64,000 bases of DNA from NCBI RefSeq assembly GCF_025499515.1, contig NZ_JAMKFA010000012.1:124001-188000 (forward strand), read 5' to 3'. Positions within the stretch are counted from its first letter, which is position 1, and each line of letters opens with the position of its first letter. Position numbers and translations under genes: made by a program. Positions 38,616-49,016 of this stretch are shown piece by piece. Origin of the DNA: Flavobacterium odoriferum. Lineage in GTDB: Bacteria > Bacteroidota > Bacteroidia > Flavobacteriales > Flavobacteriaceae. The notes beneath the pieces were generated by a model. The model was not told the origin of the DNA, searched no databases, and was given only the letters and a program-made list of their open reading frames with translations.

Positions 38616-39608
38616 TTACTCTTTATCTAATTTATATTTAGTAAGATCCATTCCAAAAGTTAGGTTTTTATTAGCCACTAACTCATCTAATTCAGTTAAT
38701 GATTTTTTACCAAAATTACGGAACTTCATTAAGTCGTTTTTGTTGAAAGAAACTAAATCACCAAGCGTATCAACTTCAGCTGCTTTTAAACAATTTAATG
38801 CTCTAACAGACAAGTCCATATCTACTAATTTAGTTTTTAATAACTGTCTCATGTGAAGAGATTCTTCATCGTAAGACTCAGTTTGAGCAATTTCATCTGC
38901 CTCAAGCGTGATTCTTTCATCAGAAAACAACATAAAGTGGTGAATCAACGTTTTAGCTGCCTCAGTTAATGCATCTTTAGGATGGATTGAACCATCTGTA
39001 ATGATTTCAAAAACTAATTTTTCATAATCCGTTTTTTGTTCCACACGGAAATTCTCAATTGAATATTTCACATTCTTTACTGGTGTGTAAATAGAATCTG
39101 TGTAAATAGTACCAATTGGAGCATTTGATTTTTTGTTCTCTTCTGCAGGAACATAACCTCTACCCTTTTCGATAGAAAGTTCCATGTTTAAAGTTGTTTT
39201 GCTATCTAAATTACAGATAACTAAATCTGGATTTAAAACTTGAAAACCAGAGATGAATTTTTGAAAATCACCTGCAGTAATCTTATCTTTTCCTGAAAGA
39301 GAGATAGAAACAGATTCATTATCAATATCTTCAATTTGACGTTTGAAACGCACTTGTTTAAGATTTAAGATAATTTCTGTAACATCTTCAACCACACCAG
39401 AAATTGTAGAGAACTCATGTTCTACACCTTCAATTCTTACTGATGTAATTGCGTATCCTTCAAGAGAAGAAAGCAAAACTCTTCTAAGTGCATTACCAAC
39501 AGTCAATCCGTAACCAGGTTCTAAAGGTCTAAATTCAAATTTACCTTCAAAATCGGTTGAATCGATCATGATAACTTTATCGGGCTTTTGAAAATTAAAT
39601 ATTGCCAT
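38616..39608 (-). CDS. rpoA: DNA-directed RNA polymerase subunit alpha
   Basis: Assembly and regulatory subunit of RNA polymerase. N-terminal domain with [20 protein letters not shown] and the C-terminal DNA/activator-contact domain ([22 protein letters not shown], here [19 protein letters not shown], then [16 protein letters not shown]). The ATG at 39608 (MAIFNFQKP) matches homologs; an in-frame start six codons upstream would run into the rpsD intergenic space. Length 330. Confidence 0.97.
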   Translation of the reverse strand: MAIFNFQKPDKVIMIDSTDFEGKFEFRPLEPGYGLTVGNALRRVLLSSLEGYAITSVRIEGVEHEFSTISGVVEDVTEIILNLKQVRFKRQIEDIDNESVSISLSGKDKITAGDFQKFISGFQVLNPDLVICNLDSKTTLNMELSIEKGRGYVPAEENKKSNAPIGTIYTDSIYTPVKNVKYSIENFRVEQKTDYEKLVFEIITDGSIHPKDALTEAAKTLIHHFMLFSDERITLEADEIAQTESYDEESLHMRQLLKTKLVDMDLSVRALNCLKAAEVDTLGDLVSFNKNDLMKFRNFGKKSLTELDELVANKNLTFGMDLTKYKLDKE

Positions 39609-39629
39609 ACTTTCGACTAAAGTCAATTA

Positions 39630-40235
39630 TTATTTGTTATACAACTCAACGATTAGTTGTTCTTTAATATTTTCTGGAATCTGAAGTCTTTGAGGTACAG
39701 AAACGAAAGTACCTTCTTTAGTATCATTGTTCCAAGTAATCCACTCATAAACCTGAGAAGCACTAGATAAAGAACGGTCGATAGCTTCAAGAGATTTAGA
39801 TTTTTCACGAACAGCTACTTTATCACCAGCTTTTAAGTGATAAGAAGGAACGTTTACTAATTCACCGTTTACAGTGATGTGTCTGTGAACAACGATTTGA
39901 CGTGCTGCTCTACGAGAAGGAGCAATACCCATTCTGTAAACAACATTATCTAAACGAGCTTCACATAATTGAAGTAAAATTTCACCTGTTACTCCAGAAG
40001 CAGCAGATGCTTTTTTAAATAAATTTCTGAATTGTTTTTCAAGAATTCCGTAAGTGTACTTCGCTTTTTGCTTTTCCATTAACTGAACTGCATATTCAGA
40101 TTTTTTACCTCTCTTTTTAGCTAAACCATGTTGCCCTGGAGGGTAATTTCTTTTTTCGAAGGCTTTGTCTTCTCCGAATATTGCTTCGCCAAATTTACGA
40201 GCAATCTTAGTTTTTGGACCAGTATATCTTGCCAT
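39630..40235 (-). CDS. rpsD: 30S ribosomal protein S4
   Basis: Primary 16S rRNA-binding assembly protein of 201 residues. [15 protein letters not shown] start, S4 RNA-binding domain with [19 protein letters not shown] and [17 protein letters not shown]4 is a known autogenous regulator of alpha-operon genes in other bacteria, and here its gene is preceded by a folded, terminator-like leader (40252-40304). Confidence 0.97.
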   Translation of the reverse strand: MARYTGPKTKIARKFGEAIFGEDKAFEKRNYPPGQHGLAKKRGKKSEYAVQLMEKQKAKYTYGILEKQFRNLFKKASAASGVTGEILLQLCEARLDNVVYRMGIAPSRRAARQIVVHRHITVNGELVNVPSYHLKAGDKVAVREKSKSLEAIDRSLSSASQVYEWITWNNDTKEGTFVSVPQRLQIPENIKEQLIVELYNK

Positions 40236-40251
40236 TTTAAAAAATTAAAAA

Positions 40252-40304
40252 AGGTAGGAATTATGAATTCAGGTCTATATCCTTCGATAATTTTAAACCT
40301 ACCT
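40252..40304 (-). promoter_or_regulatory. Attenuator-like RNA hairpin in front of rpsD
   Basis: On the minus strand AGGTAGG pairs with CCTACCT (7 bp), then, after a 5-base bulge on one side, AATTAT pairs with ATAATT (6 bp), enclosing a 22-base loop that can form an AGG/CCT mini-stem. T6-AA-T6 follows the stem at once, 16 bases before the rpsD ATG. Structure and U-tract resemble an intrinsic terminator within an operon, which suggests regulation, plausibly by S4. Confidence 0.6.
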
Positions 40305-40318
40305 GTGTTATACTTAAA

Positions 40319-40702
40319 TTATACTCTTCTTCTTTTCGGAGGACGACATCCGTTATGTGGCATTGGAGTTACATCAATAATTTCTGTAACTTCAACTCCA
40401 GAATTGTGAATAGATCTGATTGCAGACTCTCTTCCGTTTCCTGGTCCTTTCACATAAACTTTTACTTTCTTTAGTCCAGCTTCAAGAGCTACTTTACTAC
40501 AATCTTCTGCTGCCATTTGAGCTGCATAAGGAGTATTCTTTTTAGAACCTCTAAAGCCCATTTTACCAGCTGAAGACCAAGAAATTACTTCACCTTTCTT
40601 ATTGGTTAAAGAAATGATGATGTTGTTAAAAGTAGCATTAATATGCGCTTCACCCGAAGATTCAACGATAACTTTACGTTTTTTTGCAGTTGCTTTAGCC
40701 AT
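40319..40702 (-). CDS. rpsK: 30S ribosomal protein S11
   Basis: Platform protein binding 16S rRNA, 127 residues. [45 protein letters not shown] (key GRESAIR) and C-terminal CRPPKRRRV are the family signature. Eleven bases after rpsM. Confidence 0.97.
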   Translation of the reverse strand: MAKATAKKRKVIVESSGEAHINATFNNIIISLTNKKGEVISWSSAGKMGFRGSKKNTPYAAQMAAEDCSKVALEAGLKKVKVYVKGPGNGRESAIRSIHNSGVEVTEIIDVTPMPHNGCRPPKRRRV

Positions 40703-40713
40703 ATTATTACTTA

Positions 40714-41088
40714 TTATTTAGTTGCTTTTTTCTTGTTAGCAACAGTTTTTCTCTTACCTTTTCTAGTTCTAGAATTGTTTTTAGTTCTTTGACCTCTTAA
40801 TGGAAGTCCAGCTCTGTGACGAATACCTCTTTGACATCCGATGTCCATTAAACGTTTGATGTTTAATTGAACTTCTGAACGCAATTCTCCTTCAATTTTA
40901 AAGTATGACACCGCTTCACGAATTGCTCCGATCTCGTCATCATTCCAATCTTGAACTTTCTTGTCTTCGCTCACTTGAGCTTTAGCTAATATATCTTTAG
41001 CTCTGCTTCTACCTATACCAAATATGTATGTTAAAGCAATGATTCCTCTTTTTTGTTTAGGTATATCTACCCCTGCAATTCTTGCCAT
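40714..41088 (-). CDS. rpsM: 30S ribosomal protein S13
   Basis: Small-subunit head protein touching the P-site tRNA and the large subunit, 124 residues. [20 protein letters not shown] at the start and the C-terminal [19 protein letters not shown] with a basic tail. Confidence 0.97.
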   Translation of the reverse strand: MARIAGVDIPKQKRGIIALTYIFGIGRSRAKDILAKAQVSEDKKVQDWNDDEIGAIREAVSYFKIEGELRSEVQLNIKRLMDIGCQRGIRHRAGLPLRGQRTKNNSRTRKGKRKTVANKKKATK

Positions 41089-41090
41089 AA

Positions 41091-41207
41091 TTATCCTTGT
41101 CTTTGTTTAAATCTAGGATTCTTTTTGTTAATAACGTATAATCTTCCTTTTCTACGTACAATAATGCACTCGGCACTTCTCTTTTTAACTGATGCTCTTA
41201 CTTTCAT
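41091..41207 (-). CDS. rpmJ: 50S ribosomal protein L36, zinc-independent form
   Basis: A 38-residue reading frame missed by length cut-offs sits between infA and rpsM, three bases before the rpsM start. It begins [20 protein letters not shown] and ends [12 protein letters not shown], the L36 pattern. Only one Cys remains where zinc-ribbon L36 has three Cys and a His, so this is a C-minus version that should not hold zinc. Confidence 0.95.
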
Positions 41208-41217
41208 TTTAATAGCT

Positions 41218-41433
41218 TTAGTATCTATAAGTAATTCTTGCTTTAGACAAATCATAAGGGCTCATTTCAAGTTTTACCTTGTCTCCTGGTAACAATTTAA
41301 TGTAATGCATACGCATTTTTCCAGAAATATGAGCAATTACAACGTGTCCGTTCTCTAACTCCACACGAAACATAGCATTTGATAATGCTTCTATAATTGT
41401 TCCGTCTTGTTCTATTGCTGATTGTTTTGCCAT
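41218..41433 (-). CDS. infA: Translation initiation factor IF-1
   Basis: OB-fold initiation factor of 71 residues binding the ribosomal A site. [42 protein letters not shown] (key [14 protein letters not shown]) and KARITYRY are standard. It lies between secY and rpmJ with 5 and 10 base gaps. Confidence 0.97.
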   Translation of the reverse strand: MAKQSAIEQDGTIIEALSNAMFRVELENGHVVIAHISGKMRMHYIKLLPGDKVKLEMSPYDLSKARITYRY

Positions 41434-41438
41434 AAAAA

Positions 41439-42785
41439 TTAAGCTACCGCTTTTCTATTTTTACCACTTTTCATCAAACCATCATAGTGTTTATTCAATA
41501 AATAAGAATTTATTTGTTGAATAGTATCTATTGCAACTCCAACCATGATTAACAAAGAAGTACCACCATAAAAATAACCCCATGCACCTTGAACACCAAG
41601 TAAACTTACTGCTATAGCTGGGAACACAGCAATTAAAGCAAGAAATAACGAACCTGGGAAAGTTATTAATGACATTATTTTATCTAGGTAATCTCCTGTT
41701 TCAACTCCTGGCTTAACACCTGGAATAAAACCACCACTTCTTTTTAAATCATCGGCCATTTTATTAGTTGGTACAGTAATTGCGGTGTAAAAGTACGTAA
41801 AAATTACGATTAACAAAGCAAAAACTATATTATATACTAATCCAAATGGATCATTAAACATTGATGCTAATGATACTGCGCTATCAGATTTAGATAAACC
41901 TGAAACTGCAGCTGGAATAAACATAATCGCTTGAGCAAAAATGATCGGCATTACACCTGATGCATTTAACTTCAATGGTATAAACTGTCTGTTTGCACCA
42001 TTCATGTCTTGTTCAAAATCTCCAGAAACTGTACGTCTTGCGTATTGTACTGGAATTTTTCTTACAGCCATTACTAATAAAATACATGCTATAATTACTA
42101 AGAACCATAAGATTAATTCAATTACAATCATCATAACACCACCATTTGCCTGTGCTGTTCTTGAAGAAAATTCTTGAATAAATGCTTGAGGCATTCTAGC
42201 AATAATACCAACCATAATCAATAATGAAATACCGTTACCGATACCTTTATCAGTGATTTTCTCTCCTAACCACATTGCAAAAATAGTCCCTGTAACTAAA
42301 ATTAGAACAGAAGAAAATAAGAATGGAAAAGAACCAGCTCCTAACATAAACGCATCACTTGGTAATGTTTTATATAAGTTATAGATATAACCTGGACCTT
42401 GAACTAAGGTAATTAAGATTGTTAACCATCTTGTAATTTGGTTAATTTTCTTTCTACCACTTTCACCGTCTTTTTGCAGTTTTTGTAAATATGGCACCGC
42501 AATTCCCATTAATTGAACTACGATAGAAGCTGATATGTAAGGCATGATACCTAATGCAAATACAGAAGCCTGCGAAAACGCGCCTCCTGTAAATACATTA
42601 ATTAACCATCCAATACCTTCATCAGTTTGGTTTGTAAGATTTGTCAATTTAGTAGCATCAATCCCTGGAAGGGTTACTTGAGCACCGAAACGGTACACTA
42701 ATAATAATCCAAGAGTTAATAAAATTCTATTTTTTAACTCTTCGATTTTCCAAACGTTGATGAATGAATCTATAAATTTCTTCAT
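41439..42785 (-). CDS. secY: Protein translocase subunit SecY
   Basis: Channel-forming subunit of the Sec translocon, ten TM helices, 448 residues. The plug region [29 protein letters not shown], and the cytosolic loop ending [19 protein letters not shown] with the last helices are present. Position after rplO is the classic spc order. Confidence 0.97.
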   Translation of the reverse strand: MKKFIDSFINVWKIEELKNRILLTLGLLLVYRFGAQVTLPGIDATKLTNLTNQTDEGIGWLINVFTGGAFSQASVFALGIMPYISASIVVQLMGIAVPYLQKLQKDGESGRKKINQITRWLTILITLVQGPGYIYNLYKTLPSDAFMLGAGSFPFLFSSVLILVTGTIFAMWLGEKITDKGIGNGISLLIMVGIIARMPQAFIQEFSSRTAQANGGVMMIVIELILWFLVIIACILLVMAVRKIPVQYARRTVSGDFEQDMNGANRQFIPLKLNASGVMPIIFAQAIMFIPAAVSGLSKSDSAVSLASMFNDPFGLVYNIVFALLIVIFTYFYTAITVPTNKMADDLKRSGGFIPGVKPGVETGDYLDKIMSLITFPGSLFLALIAVFPAIAVSLLGVQGAWGYFYGGTSLLIMVGVAIDTIQQINSYLLNKHYDGLMKSGKNRKAVA

Positions 42786-42797
42786 TTTACTAAAAGA

Positions 42798-43250
42798 TTA
42801 TAAAGTTACAGCTTCTCCACCAGCAGCCTCTATAGCCGCTTTAGCAGATGCAGTAAATTTGTGAGCACTAACTTTAAGTTTTGTTTTTAGCTCACCTCTT
42901 CCTAAAATCTTTACTAAGCTATTTTTTGTAGCTAAACGAGTATCTACAAATACAGTAAAGTCTACTGTATCGGTAACTACACCGTTATCTACTAATAATT
43001 GTAACGAATCAAGATTGATACCTTGATATTCTACTCTATTAATGTTCTTGAAACCAAACTTAGGTACACGTCTTTGAAGTGGCATTTGACCACCTTCAAA
43101 ACCAATTTTCTTAGAATAACCAGAACGAGATTTTGCTCCTTTGTGTCCACGTGCAGCGGTACCACCTTTTCCAGAACCTTCTCCTCTACCTACTCTTTTA
43201 TTTTGATTGTGCGTAGAACCTTCAGCTGGTTGTAAGTTACTTAAATTCAT
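42798..43250 (-). CDS. rplO: 50S ribosomal protein L15
   Basis: Late-assembly 23S-binding protein, 150 residues. N-terminal glycine/basic region (KRVGRGEGSGKGGTAARGHK, RSGYSKKIGFEGGQMPLQRR) followed by a compact domain ending AIEAAGGEAVTL. Confidence 0.97.
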   Translation of the reverse strand: MNLSNLQPAEGSTHNQNKRVGRGEGSGKGGTAARGHKGAKSRSGYSKKIGFEGGQMPLQRRVPKFGFKNINRVEYQGINLDSLQLLVDNGVVTDTVDFTVFVDTRLATKNSLVKILGRGELKTKLKVSAHKFTASAKAAIEAAGGEAVTL

Positions 43251-43262
43251 AACTGTATAGTG

Positions 43263-43445
43263 TTATTTAGTTTCTTCTACAGAAACTAAGTGTTTAACTT
43301 TATTTACCATTCCAAGGATAGCAGGATTTGCATCATGCTCAACAACTTGTCCCATTTTACGAAGACCTAAAGCTTCCAAAGTTCTCTTTTGATCAAGAGG
43401 ACAATTGATTTTACTTCTTACTTGTTTTACTTTTAATTTTGCCAT
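43263..43445 (-). CDS. rpmD: 50S ribosomal protein L30
   Basis: Short 60-residue bacterial L30 with KVKQVRSKINCPLDQKRTLE and LGLRKMGQVVEHDANPAILG. Sits between rpsE and rplO. Confidence 0.97.
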   Translation of the reverse strand: MAKLKVKQVRSKINCPLDQKRTLEALGLRKMGQVVEHDANPAILGMVNKVKHLVSVEETK

Positions 43446-43458
43446 GATTTCCTGTTGA

Positions 43459-43983
43459 TTAACCTTTGAATACTTTTTCTAAAGATACTCCTCTTTGTTT
43501 AGCTACCGTTAAAGCGCTTCTCATTTGTAATAAAGCATCAAAAGTTGCTTTAACTACGTTATGAGGGTTTGAAGAACCTTGTGATTTAGATAATACATCG
43601 TGAACACCTACAGATTCTAATACCGCACGAACAGCACCACCAGCAATAACTCCAGTACCGTGTGAAGCAGGCATTAAAAATACTCTAGCACCACCAAATT
43701 TACCTTTTTGCTCATGAGGAACAGATTGTCCCTGTAAAGGAATTCTAACTAAGTTTTTCTTAGCATCTTCGACCGCTTTAGCGATTGCTTCAGAAACATC
43801 TTTAGATTTTCCTAATCCATGACCAACCACACCGTTTTCATCACCAACTACTACGATAGCAGAGAAACCAAATGCTCTACCTCCTTTAGTAACTTTAGTA
43901 ACACGATTTACACTCACCAAACGGTCTTTTAATTCAAGACCTCCTGGTTTTACAATCTCTACGTTTTTATAATTATGATACAT
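43459..43983 (-). CDS. rpsE: 30S ribosomal protein S5
   Basis: Decoding-fidelity protein, 174 residues. Double-stranded RNA-binding-like domain [20 protein letters not shown], then [20 protein letters not shown] and the C-terminal domain with [17 protein letters not shown]. The loop linked to spectinomycin action (VTKGGRAF region) looks wild type. Confidence 0.97.
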   Translation of the reverse strand: MYHNYKNVEIVKPGGLELKDRLVSVNRVTKVTKGGRAFGFSAIVVVGDENGVVGHGLGKSKDVSEAIAKAVEDAKKNLVRIPLQGQSVPHEQKGKFGGARVFLMPASHGTGVIAGGAVRAVLESVGVHDVLSKSQGSSNPHNVVKATFDALLQMRSALTVAKQRGVSLEKVFKG

Positions 43984-43989
43984 AATTTC

Positions 43990-44340
43990 TTAGAATTTAA
44001 GTCCAGCTTCTCTAGCTCCTTCAGCTAATGATTTCACACGTCCATGGTATAAATACCCACCTCTATCAAAAGAGATTGTTGAAATACCTGCTTTAAGTGC
44101 TTTTTCAGCAACTAATTTACCAACTGCTTTTGCAGTTTCAACAGCAGTTCCTTGAGCAACTTCTTTATCTCTCGATGAAGCAGCAACTAAAGTTGTACCG
44201 TTTACGTCGTCTATGATTTGCGCATAGATTTCTTTATTACTTCTGAATACAGAAAGTCTTGGTTGAGCAGCAGTTCCGCTTACAATCTTTCTGATTCTGA
44301 ACTTAATTCTTTGTCTTCTTTCAGATTTCGTTAATGACAT
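43990..44340 (-). CDS. rplR: 50S ribosomal protein L18
   Basis: 5S rRNA-binding protein, 116 residues, with [20 protein letters not shown] and the terminal [20 protein letters not shown]. Six bases before rpsE. Confidence 0.97.
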   Translation of the reverse strand: MSLTKSERRQRIKFRIRKIVSGTAAQPRLSVFRSNKEIYAQIIDDVNGTTLVAASSRDKEVAQGTAVETAKAVGKLVAEKALKAGISTISFDRGGYLYHGRVKSLAEGAREAGLKF

Positions 44341-44351
44341 AGTCTTAATTT

Positions 44352-44894
44352 TTAAGCTGATTTACCTGCTTTTCTTCTTAGTTCTTCTCCTACAAACTTA
44401 ACTCCTTTTCCTTTATATGGCTCAGGTTTGCGGAAACCTCTGATCTTCGCAGCTACTTGACCTAATAATTGTTTGTCGAATGATGATAATTTCACTATCG
44501 GATTTTTACCTTTTTCTGATACTGTTTCAACAGTAACTTCACTTACAACATCTAAAACAATGTTATGAGAGAATCCTAAAGCTAAATCAAGTTTTTGACC
44601 TTGATTAGATGCTCTATAACCTACTCCAACTAGTTCTAATTCTTTTGTAAAGCCTTCAGAAACACCAACAATCATATTGTTGATTAATGAACGATAAAGT
44701 CCGTGTTTCGCTCTCTCATCTTTATGATCTGATGAACGCTCAACGATAACTTGGTTATCTTCGATTTTAACGGTTACATCAGAAAATTCTTGAGTAAGCT
44801 CGCCTAATTTTCCTTTTACTGTAACTACAGCTTCTTTAACTTCTACAGTTACTCCTGCTGGAATTGCAATTGGATTTTTACCTATTCTTGACAT
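44352..44894 (-). CDS. rplF: 50S ribosomal protein L6
   Basis: Two-domain 23S-binding protein near the factor site. The ATG at 44894 ([15 protein letters not shown]) matches all homologs; a longer frame of 17 residues overlaps rpsH and is rejected. The C-terminal signature [19 protein letters not shown] is present. Length 180. Confidence 0.97.
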   Translation of the reverse strand: MSRIGKNPIAIPAGVTVEVKEAVVTVKGKLGELTQEFSDVTVKIEDNQVIVERSSDHKDERAKHGLYRSLINNMIVGVSEGFTKELELVGVGYRASNQGQKLDLALGFSHNIVLDVVSEVTVETVSEKGKNPIVKLSSFDKQLLGQVAAKIRGFRKPEPYKGKGVKFVGEELRRKAGKSA

Positions 44895-44910
44895 TGTCTC
44901 GTCTTTATAA

Positions 44911-45309
44911 TTAATATACGTAACAAACAACTTCGCCACCAACATTTAATTGCTTAGCTTGTTTTCCTGTCATCAATCCTTTTGATGTAGAAACAATAGC
45001 AATACCTAAACCATTTAAGATTCTAGGTAAGTCTGATGAACCAGCATATTTACGTAAACCTGGTTTACTAATTCTTTGGATATCTTTGATAACAGACTCT
45101 TTTGTGTCTTTATCATATTTAAGTGCAATTTTGATTGTTCCTTGAACAGAACTATCATCAAATTTATAACTTAAGATATATCCTTGATCGAATAAAATCT
45201 TTGTGATTTCTTTTTTCATGTTAGAAGCTGGAATTTCAACCACTTTGTGGTTAGCTCTCACTGCATTTCTAACTCTCGTAAGATAATCGGCAATTGGATC
45301 TGTATACAT
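44911..45309 (-). CDS. rpsH: 30S ribosomal protein S8
   Basis: Central-domain 16S-binding protein, 132 residues: DPIADYLTRVRNAVRA at the start and GIAIVSTSKGLMTGKQAKQ near the end. S8 represses spc genes in E. coli. Here its gene has its own predicted promoter and a leader with a 10-bp hairpin. Confidence 0.97.
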   Translation of the reverse strand: MYTDPIADYLTRVRNAVRANHKVVEIPASNMKKEITKILFDQGYILSYKFDDSSVQGTIKIALKYDKDTKESVIKDIQRISKPGLRKYAGSSDLPRILNGLGIAIVSTSKGLMTGKQAKQLNVGGEVVCYVY

Positions 45310-45330
45310 ATGTATATATTTGCGGTTATG

Positions 45331-45360
45331 GTTTTCAATCCGCCCTCAGCGGATTGAACC
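45331..45360 (-). promoter_or_regulatory. Leader hairpin between rpsN and rpsH
   Basis: Minus strand TTCAATCCGC / GCGGATTGAA forms a perfect 10-bp stem (45334-45343 with 45349-45358) with a 5-base loop, extendable by a GG/CC pair after a small bulge. No T-run follows, so it is not a terminator. It lies 25 bases before the rpsH start, within a leader of about 75 bases. Confidence 0.6.
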
Positions 45361-45389
45361 TTTAACCAGTTAAATTATTTTTTGGATTG

Positions 45390-45420
45390 CAAAAGTAATA
45401 ACTTTTTTTTAAATTACCAA
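45390..45420 (-). promoter_or_regulatory. Predicted internal spc promoter upstream of rpsH
   Basis: TTG (45420-45418, inside the last rpsN codons), a 20-base spacer and TACTTTTG (45397-45390) match both Bacteroidota promoter elements. The 104-base gap after rpsN is unusual in this tightly packed block. Confidence 0.62.
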
Positions 45421-45683
45421 GATGCTTTTTTAACACCTGGAATTAATCCTTGGTTAGCCATTTCACGGAATGTAACACGAGAAAGACCGAATTGACGCAT
45501 ATACCCTCTTGGTCTACCTGTCAATTTACAACGATTGTGTAAACGTACTGGTGATGCATTTTTTGGTAATTTTTGTAATGCTTCAAAATCTCCAGCAGCT
45601 TTAAGCGCTTTTCTTTTCTCTGCATATTTGTCAACAACTGCTTGTCTCTTTACCTCACGGGCTTTCATTGATTCTTTAGCCAT
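45414..45683 (-). CDS. rpsN: 30S ribosomal protein S14, zinc-independent form
   Basis: Head protein of the small subunit, 89 residues. The family core [20 protein letters not shown] is present and the CxxC...CxxC zinc ribbon is absent, so this is the longer C-minus class. The last codons contain the -33 element of the next promoter. Confidence 0.97.
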   Translation of the reverse strand: MAKESMKAREVKRQAVVDKYAEKRKALKAAGDFEALQKLPKNASPVRLHNRCKLTGRPRGYMRQFGLSRVTFREMANQGLIPGVKKASW

Positions 45684-45686
45684 ATC

Positions 45687-46238
45687 TTAATTCTTTTTAA
45701 AAGGTAATCCTAATTCCGCTAATAATGCTTTTGCTTCTTTGTCTGTTTCTGCAGAAGTTACGAAGGTAATGTCAAATCCTGAGATTTTGTTTACTTTATC
45801 AATATCAATTTCTGGGAAAATGATTTGCTCAAGTACACCTAAGTTATAATTTCCTCTTCCGTCAAATCCAGTAGATTTAATTCCGCTGAAATCTCTAACA
45901 CGTGGTAAAGATGAAGTAATCAATCTATCTAAGAATTCATACATTCTTTCTCCACGTAAAGTTACTTTAGCACCAATTGGCATACCTTTTCTCAATTTGA
46001 AAGACGCAACGTCTTTTTTAGAGATAGTAGCAACTGCTTTTTGCCCAGTAATTTTTGTCATTTCTTCAACAGCGTAGTCTACTAACTTTTTGTCAGATAC
46101 TGCTGCACCAACTCCACGGCTTACAACGATTTTTTCAAGTTTTGGAACTTGCATTACGTTTTTGTAACCGAATTCTTCTGTAAGAGCAGCAATTACTCTG
46201 CTCTTATATTCTTCTTTTAGTCTAGGAATATATGCCAT
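45687..46238 (-). CDS. rplE: 50S ribosomal protein L5
   Basis: 5S rRNA and P-site tRNA contact protein, 183 residues. [36 protein letters not shown] and [19 protein letters not shown] are typical. Three bases before rpsN. Confidence 0.97.
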   Translation of the reverse strand: MAYIPRLKEEYKSRVIAALTEEFGYKNVMQVPKLEKIVVSRGVGAAVSDKKLVDYAVEEMTKITGQKAVATISKKDVASFKLRKGMPIGAKVTLRGERMYEFLDRLITSSLPRVRDFSGIKSTGFDGRGNYNLGVLEQIIFPEIDIDKVNKISGFDITFVTSAETDKEAKALLAELGLPFKKN

Positions 46239-46240
46239 AA

Positions 46241-46555
46241 CTATAGTACTTGATTAGATTTTTTTGAAAATCTCACTTTCTTGTCTCCTTCTTGTTTGAA
46301 ACCAACTTTAGTTGCTTCTTTTGACTTTGGGTCAATTAAAGACAAGTTAGACACATGGATAGGAGCTTCTTTCTTAACGATTCCTCCTTGAGGGTTTTTT
46401 GCACTTGGTTTTGTATGTTTCGAAACCATGTTAACTCCTTCAACAATCGCTTTGTTTTTCTCACGAAGAACACGTACAATTTTACCTTCAGAACCTTTGT
46501 GGTCTCCAGCAATAACTCTTACGATATCTCCTGATTTTATTTTTAGCTTTATCAT
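46241..46555 (-). CDS. rplX: 50S ribosomal protein L24
   Basis: Assembly-initiating 23S protein, 104 residues, with the KOW motif [20 protein letters not shown] and [13 protein letters not shown]. Confidence 0.97.
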   Translation of the reverse strand: MIKLKIKSGDIVRVIAGDHKGSEGKIVRVLREKNKAIVEGVNMVSKHTKPSAKNPQGGIVKKEAPIHVSNLSLIDPKSKEATKVGFKQEGDKKVRFSKKSNQVL

Positions 46556-46566
46556 TTGTATAAGAA

Positions 46567-46935
46567 TTAAAGCACTTCTGGTGCTAATGATACAATTTTC
46601 ATGAATTGTTTTTCACGAAGTTCTCTGGCAACTGGACCAAAAACACGAGTTCCTCTCATTTCTCCTGCAGCGTTTAACAATACACATGCGTTATCGTCAA
46701 AACGGATGTAAGATCCATCAGCTCTTCTCACTTCTTTTTTGGTACGTACAACCACTGCAGTTGATACCGCTCCTTTTTTAACGTTTCCGTTTGGAGTTGC
46801 ATCTTTAATTGAAACTACAATTTTGTCACCAACAGAGGCATAACGACGTTTCGTTCCTCCTAAAACACGGATAGTTAAAACTTCTTTAGCTCCCGTATTA
46901 TCTGCTACTTTTAATCTTGACTCTTGTTGTACCAT
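46567..46935 (-). CDS. rplN: 50S ribosomal protein L14
   Basis: Intersubunit-bridge protein, 122 residues. [20 protein letters not shown] at the start, [17 protein letters not shown] and [14 protein letters not shown]. Confidence 0.97.
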
Positions 46936-46937
46936 AA

Positions 46938-47195
46938 TTACTTAGCTCTTTCAATGATTTCAACTAATCTCCAACATTTTGATTTAGATAAAGGTCTTGT
47001 TTCCATGATCTTTACTGTATCTCCAATGTTACAATCGTTTGTTTCGTCGTGTGCAACGTATTTTTTAGTTTTTAACACGAACTTACCGTATAATGGGTGT
47101 TTCACTTTTGTAGTTTGTGACACAACAATAGATTTCTCCATTTTGTTTGAAGTCACCACACCTATTCTCTCTTTTCTTAAATTTCTTTTTTCCAT
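46938..47195 (-). CDS. rpsQ: 30S ribosomal protein S17
   Basis: OB-fold 16S-binding protein, 85 residues: [20 protein letters not shown] and [20 protein letters not shown]. Between rpmC and rplN. Confidence 0.97.
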   Translation of the reverse strand: MEKRNLRKERIGVVTSNKMEKSIVVSQTTKVKHPLYGKFVLKTKKYVAHDETNDCNIGDTVKIMETRPLSKSKCWRLVEIIERAK

Positions 47196-47213
47196 CTTTC
47201 AGCTAGTCTACAA

Positions 47214-47405
47214 TTATTGTAACTCTCTTTTAGTTAACTCTGTATGTAATCTCGCAACTGATCTTCTTAAACCTCTTAATTGAAGAGGATTTTGGATTGG
47301 CGAAATTGCATGAGCATTTTTTAGGTCGGTATACGTTTTCTTTAACTGACTAAGTTGTTCTTGTAACTCAGCTGCAGATAGATTTTTAATTTCTGATTGT
47401 TTCAT
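47214..47405 (-). CDS. rpmC: 50S ribosomal protein L29
   Basis: Helical exit-tunnel protein, 63 residues, with LSAAELQEQLSQLKKTYTDL and LRRSVARLHTELTKREL. Confidence 0.96.
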   Translation of the reverse strand: MKQSEIKNLSAAELQEQLSQLKKTYTDLKNAHAISPIQNPLQLRGLRRSVARLHTELTKRELQ

Positions 47406-47417
47406 AATAAATTTTGA

Positions 47418-47837
47418 TTATGCTTCGAAATCTCTAGCAACGATAAACTTAGTTTTAACAGGAAGTTTTTGAGCTGCTAAGCGTAAAGCTTCTTTTGCAA
47501 CTGATAGAGGAACTCCTCCAACTTCAAACATAATTTTACCAGGTTTAACAACTGCAGCCCAATACTCAACTGCACCTTTACCTTTACCCATACGTACTTC
47601 TAATGGTTTCTTTGTAATAGGTTTATCTGGAAATATTTTGATCCATAATTGACCTTCTCTTTTCATGAAACGTGTTGCTGCAATACGAGCTGCTTCAATT
47701 TGACGAGAAGTAATAAATGAAGAATCTAAAGATTTGATACCAAACATTCCATTTGAAAGCTCGTGTCCTCTTTGAGAAACGCCTTTCATTCTACCTTTCT
47801 GTACCTTACGGTATTTTGTTCTTTTAGGCTGTAACAT
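47418..47837 (-). CDS. rplP: 50S ribosomal protein L16
   Basis: A-site-adjacent 23S protein, 139 residues. [40 protein letters not shown] and [19 protein letters not shown] are characteristic. Confidence 0.97.
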   Translation of the reverse strand: MLQPKRTKYRKVQKGRMKGVSQRGHELSNGMFGIKSLDSSFITSRQIEAARIAATRFMKREGQLWIKIFPDKPITKKPLEVRMGKGKGAVEYWAAVVKPGKIMFEVGGVPLSVAKEALRLAAQKLPVKTKFIVARDFEA

Positions 47838-47856
47838 TTTTCTTTAGTTTAAATAA

Positions 47857-48591
47857 TTACTTTCTTTTGCGTGCGTTTGGCTTATTTCCATCTCTTTTTG
47901 GAGCAGAAGATCCTGAAGGTTTAGACTTTTGTTTGTCCATTCCTACTAACGGAGAAAGATCTCTTTTTCCATAAACCTCACCTTTCATTATCCATACTTT
48001 GATACCCATTCTACCATAAGTAGTATGTGCTTCACCTAATGAATAATCAATATCAGCTCTGAAAGTTGATAAAGGAATTCTACCTTCTTTGAAGTTTTCT
48101 GAACGTGCCATTTCAGCTCCATTCAAACGACCAGAAATTTGTACTTTGATACCTTCTGCGTTCATACGCATTGCAGCAGCAATAGCCATTTTAATTGCAC
48201 GTCTGTAAGAAATTCTACTTTCAATTTGACGAGCGATACTTGTAGCTACTAAATAAGCATCAAGTTCAGGTCTTTTAATTTCAAAGATGTTGATTTGAAC
48301 TTCTTTGTCAGTAATTTTCTTAAGTTCTTCTTTTAACTTGTCTACCTCTTGTCCACCTTTTCCGATAATGATACCAGGTCTAGCAGTAGTGATAGTAACG
48401 GTTACAAGTTTTAAAGTTCTCTCGATAATTATTTTTGATACACTTGCTTTAGATAAACGAGCATGGATATACTTTCTGATTTTATAATCTTCAGCGATTT
48501 TATCACCGTAATCATTTCCACCATACCAGTTTGAGTCCCATCCTCTGATGATACCAAGTCTATTTCCTATTGGATTTGTCTTTTGTCCCAT
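47857..48591 (-). CDS. rpsC: 30S ribosomal protein S3
   Basis: mRNA-entry protein, 244 residues. KH domain with [18 protein letters not shown] and the C-terminal domain [14 protein letters not shown] ([20 protein letters not shown]). It has a basic tail of about 25 residues ([13 protein letters not shown]) after the conserved core. Confidence 0.97.
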   Translation of the reverse strand: MGQKTNPIGNRLGIIRGWDSNWYGGNDYGDKIAEDYKIRKYIHARLSKASVSKIIIERTLKLVTVTITTARPGIIIGKGGQEVDKLKEELKKITDKEVQINIFEIKRPELDAYLVATSIARQIESRISYRRAIKMAIAAAMRMNAEGIKVQISGRLNGAEMARSENFKEGRIPLSTFRADIDYSLGEAHTTYGRMGIKVWIMKGEVYGKRDLSPLVGMDKQKSKPSGSSAPKRDGNKPNARKRK

Positions 48592-48599
48592 ACTGTTTA

Positions 48600-49010
48600 T
48601 TAATTGCTTTGTGTGTTATTATTTGATCCTAACACGATTGTTACGTGGTTAGAACGTTTTCTAATTCTGTGTGCACGACCTTGTGGTGCTGGACGAAGTC
48701 TTTTTAACATCATTCCGCCATCAACTGTAATCGTTTTTACAAATAAGCCTGCTTCTTCTAAATTAGCATCTTCGTTTTTCTGTACATAATTATTTATGGC
48801 AGATAACAACAATTTCTCTAATTTTCTTGAAGCTTCTTTTTGACTAAATCTTAAAATATTAAGAGCTAGTTCAACTTTCTGACCTCTTACTAAATCTGCA
48901 ACTAAACGCATTTTTCTAGGTGAAGTTGGACAGTTATTTAATTTAGCAAATGCAATAGACTTATTAGCCTCTTTTCTTGCATCCGCAACTTCTCTTTTAC
49001 GAACTCCCAT
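48600..49010 (-). CDS. rplV: 50S ribosomal protein L22
   Basis: Exit-tunnel protein, 136 residues, with [20 protein letters not shown] and the tunnel loop near [20 protein letters not shown]. No change linked to macrolide resistance is obvious, but none can be excluded. Confidence 0.97.
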   Translation of the reverse strand: MGVRKREVADARKEANKSIAFAKLNNCPTSPRKMRLVADLVRGQKVELALNILRFSQKEASRKLEKLLLSAINNYVQKNEDANLEEAGLFVKTITVDGGMMLKRLRPAPQGRAHRIRKRSNHVTIVLGSNNNTQSN

Positions 49011-49016
49011 TGCTTC

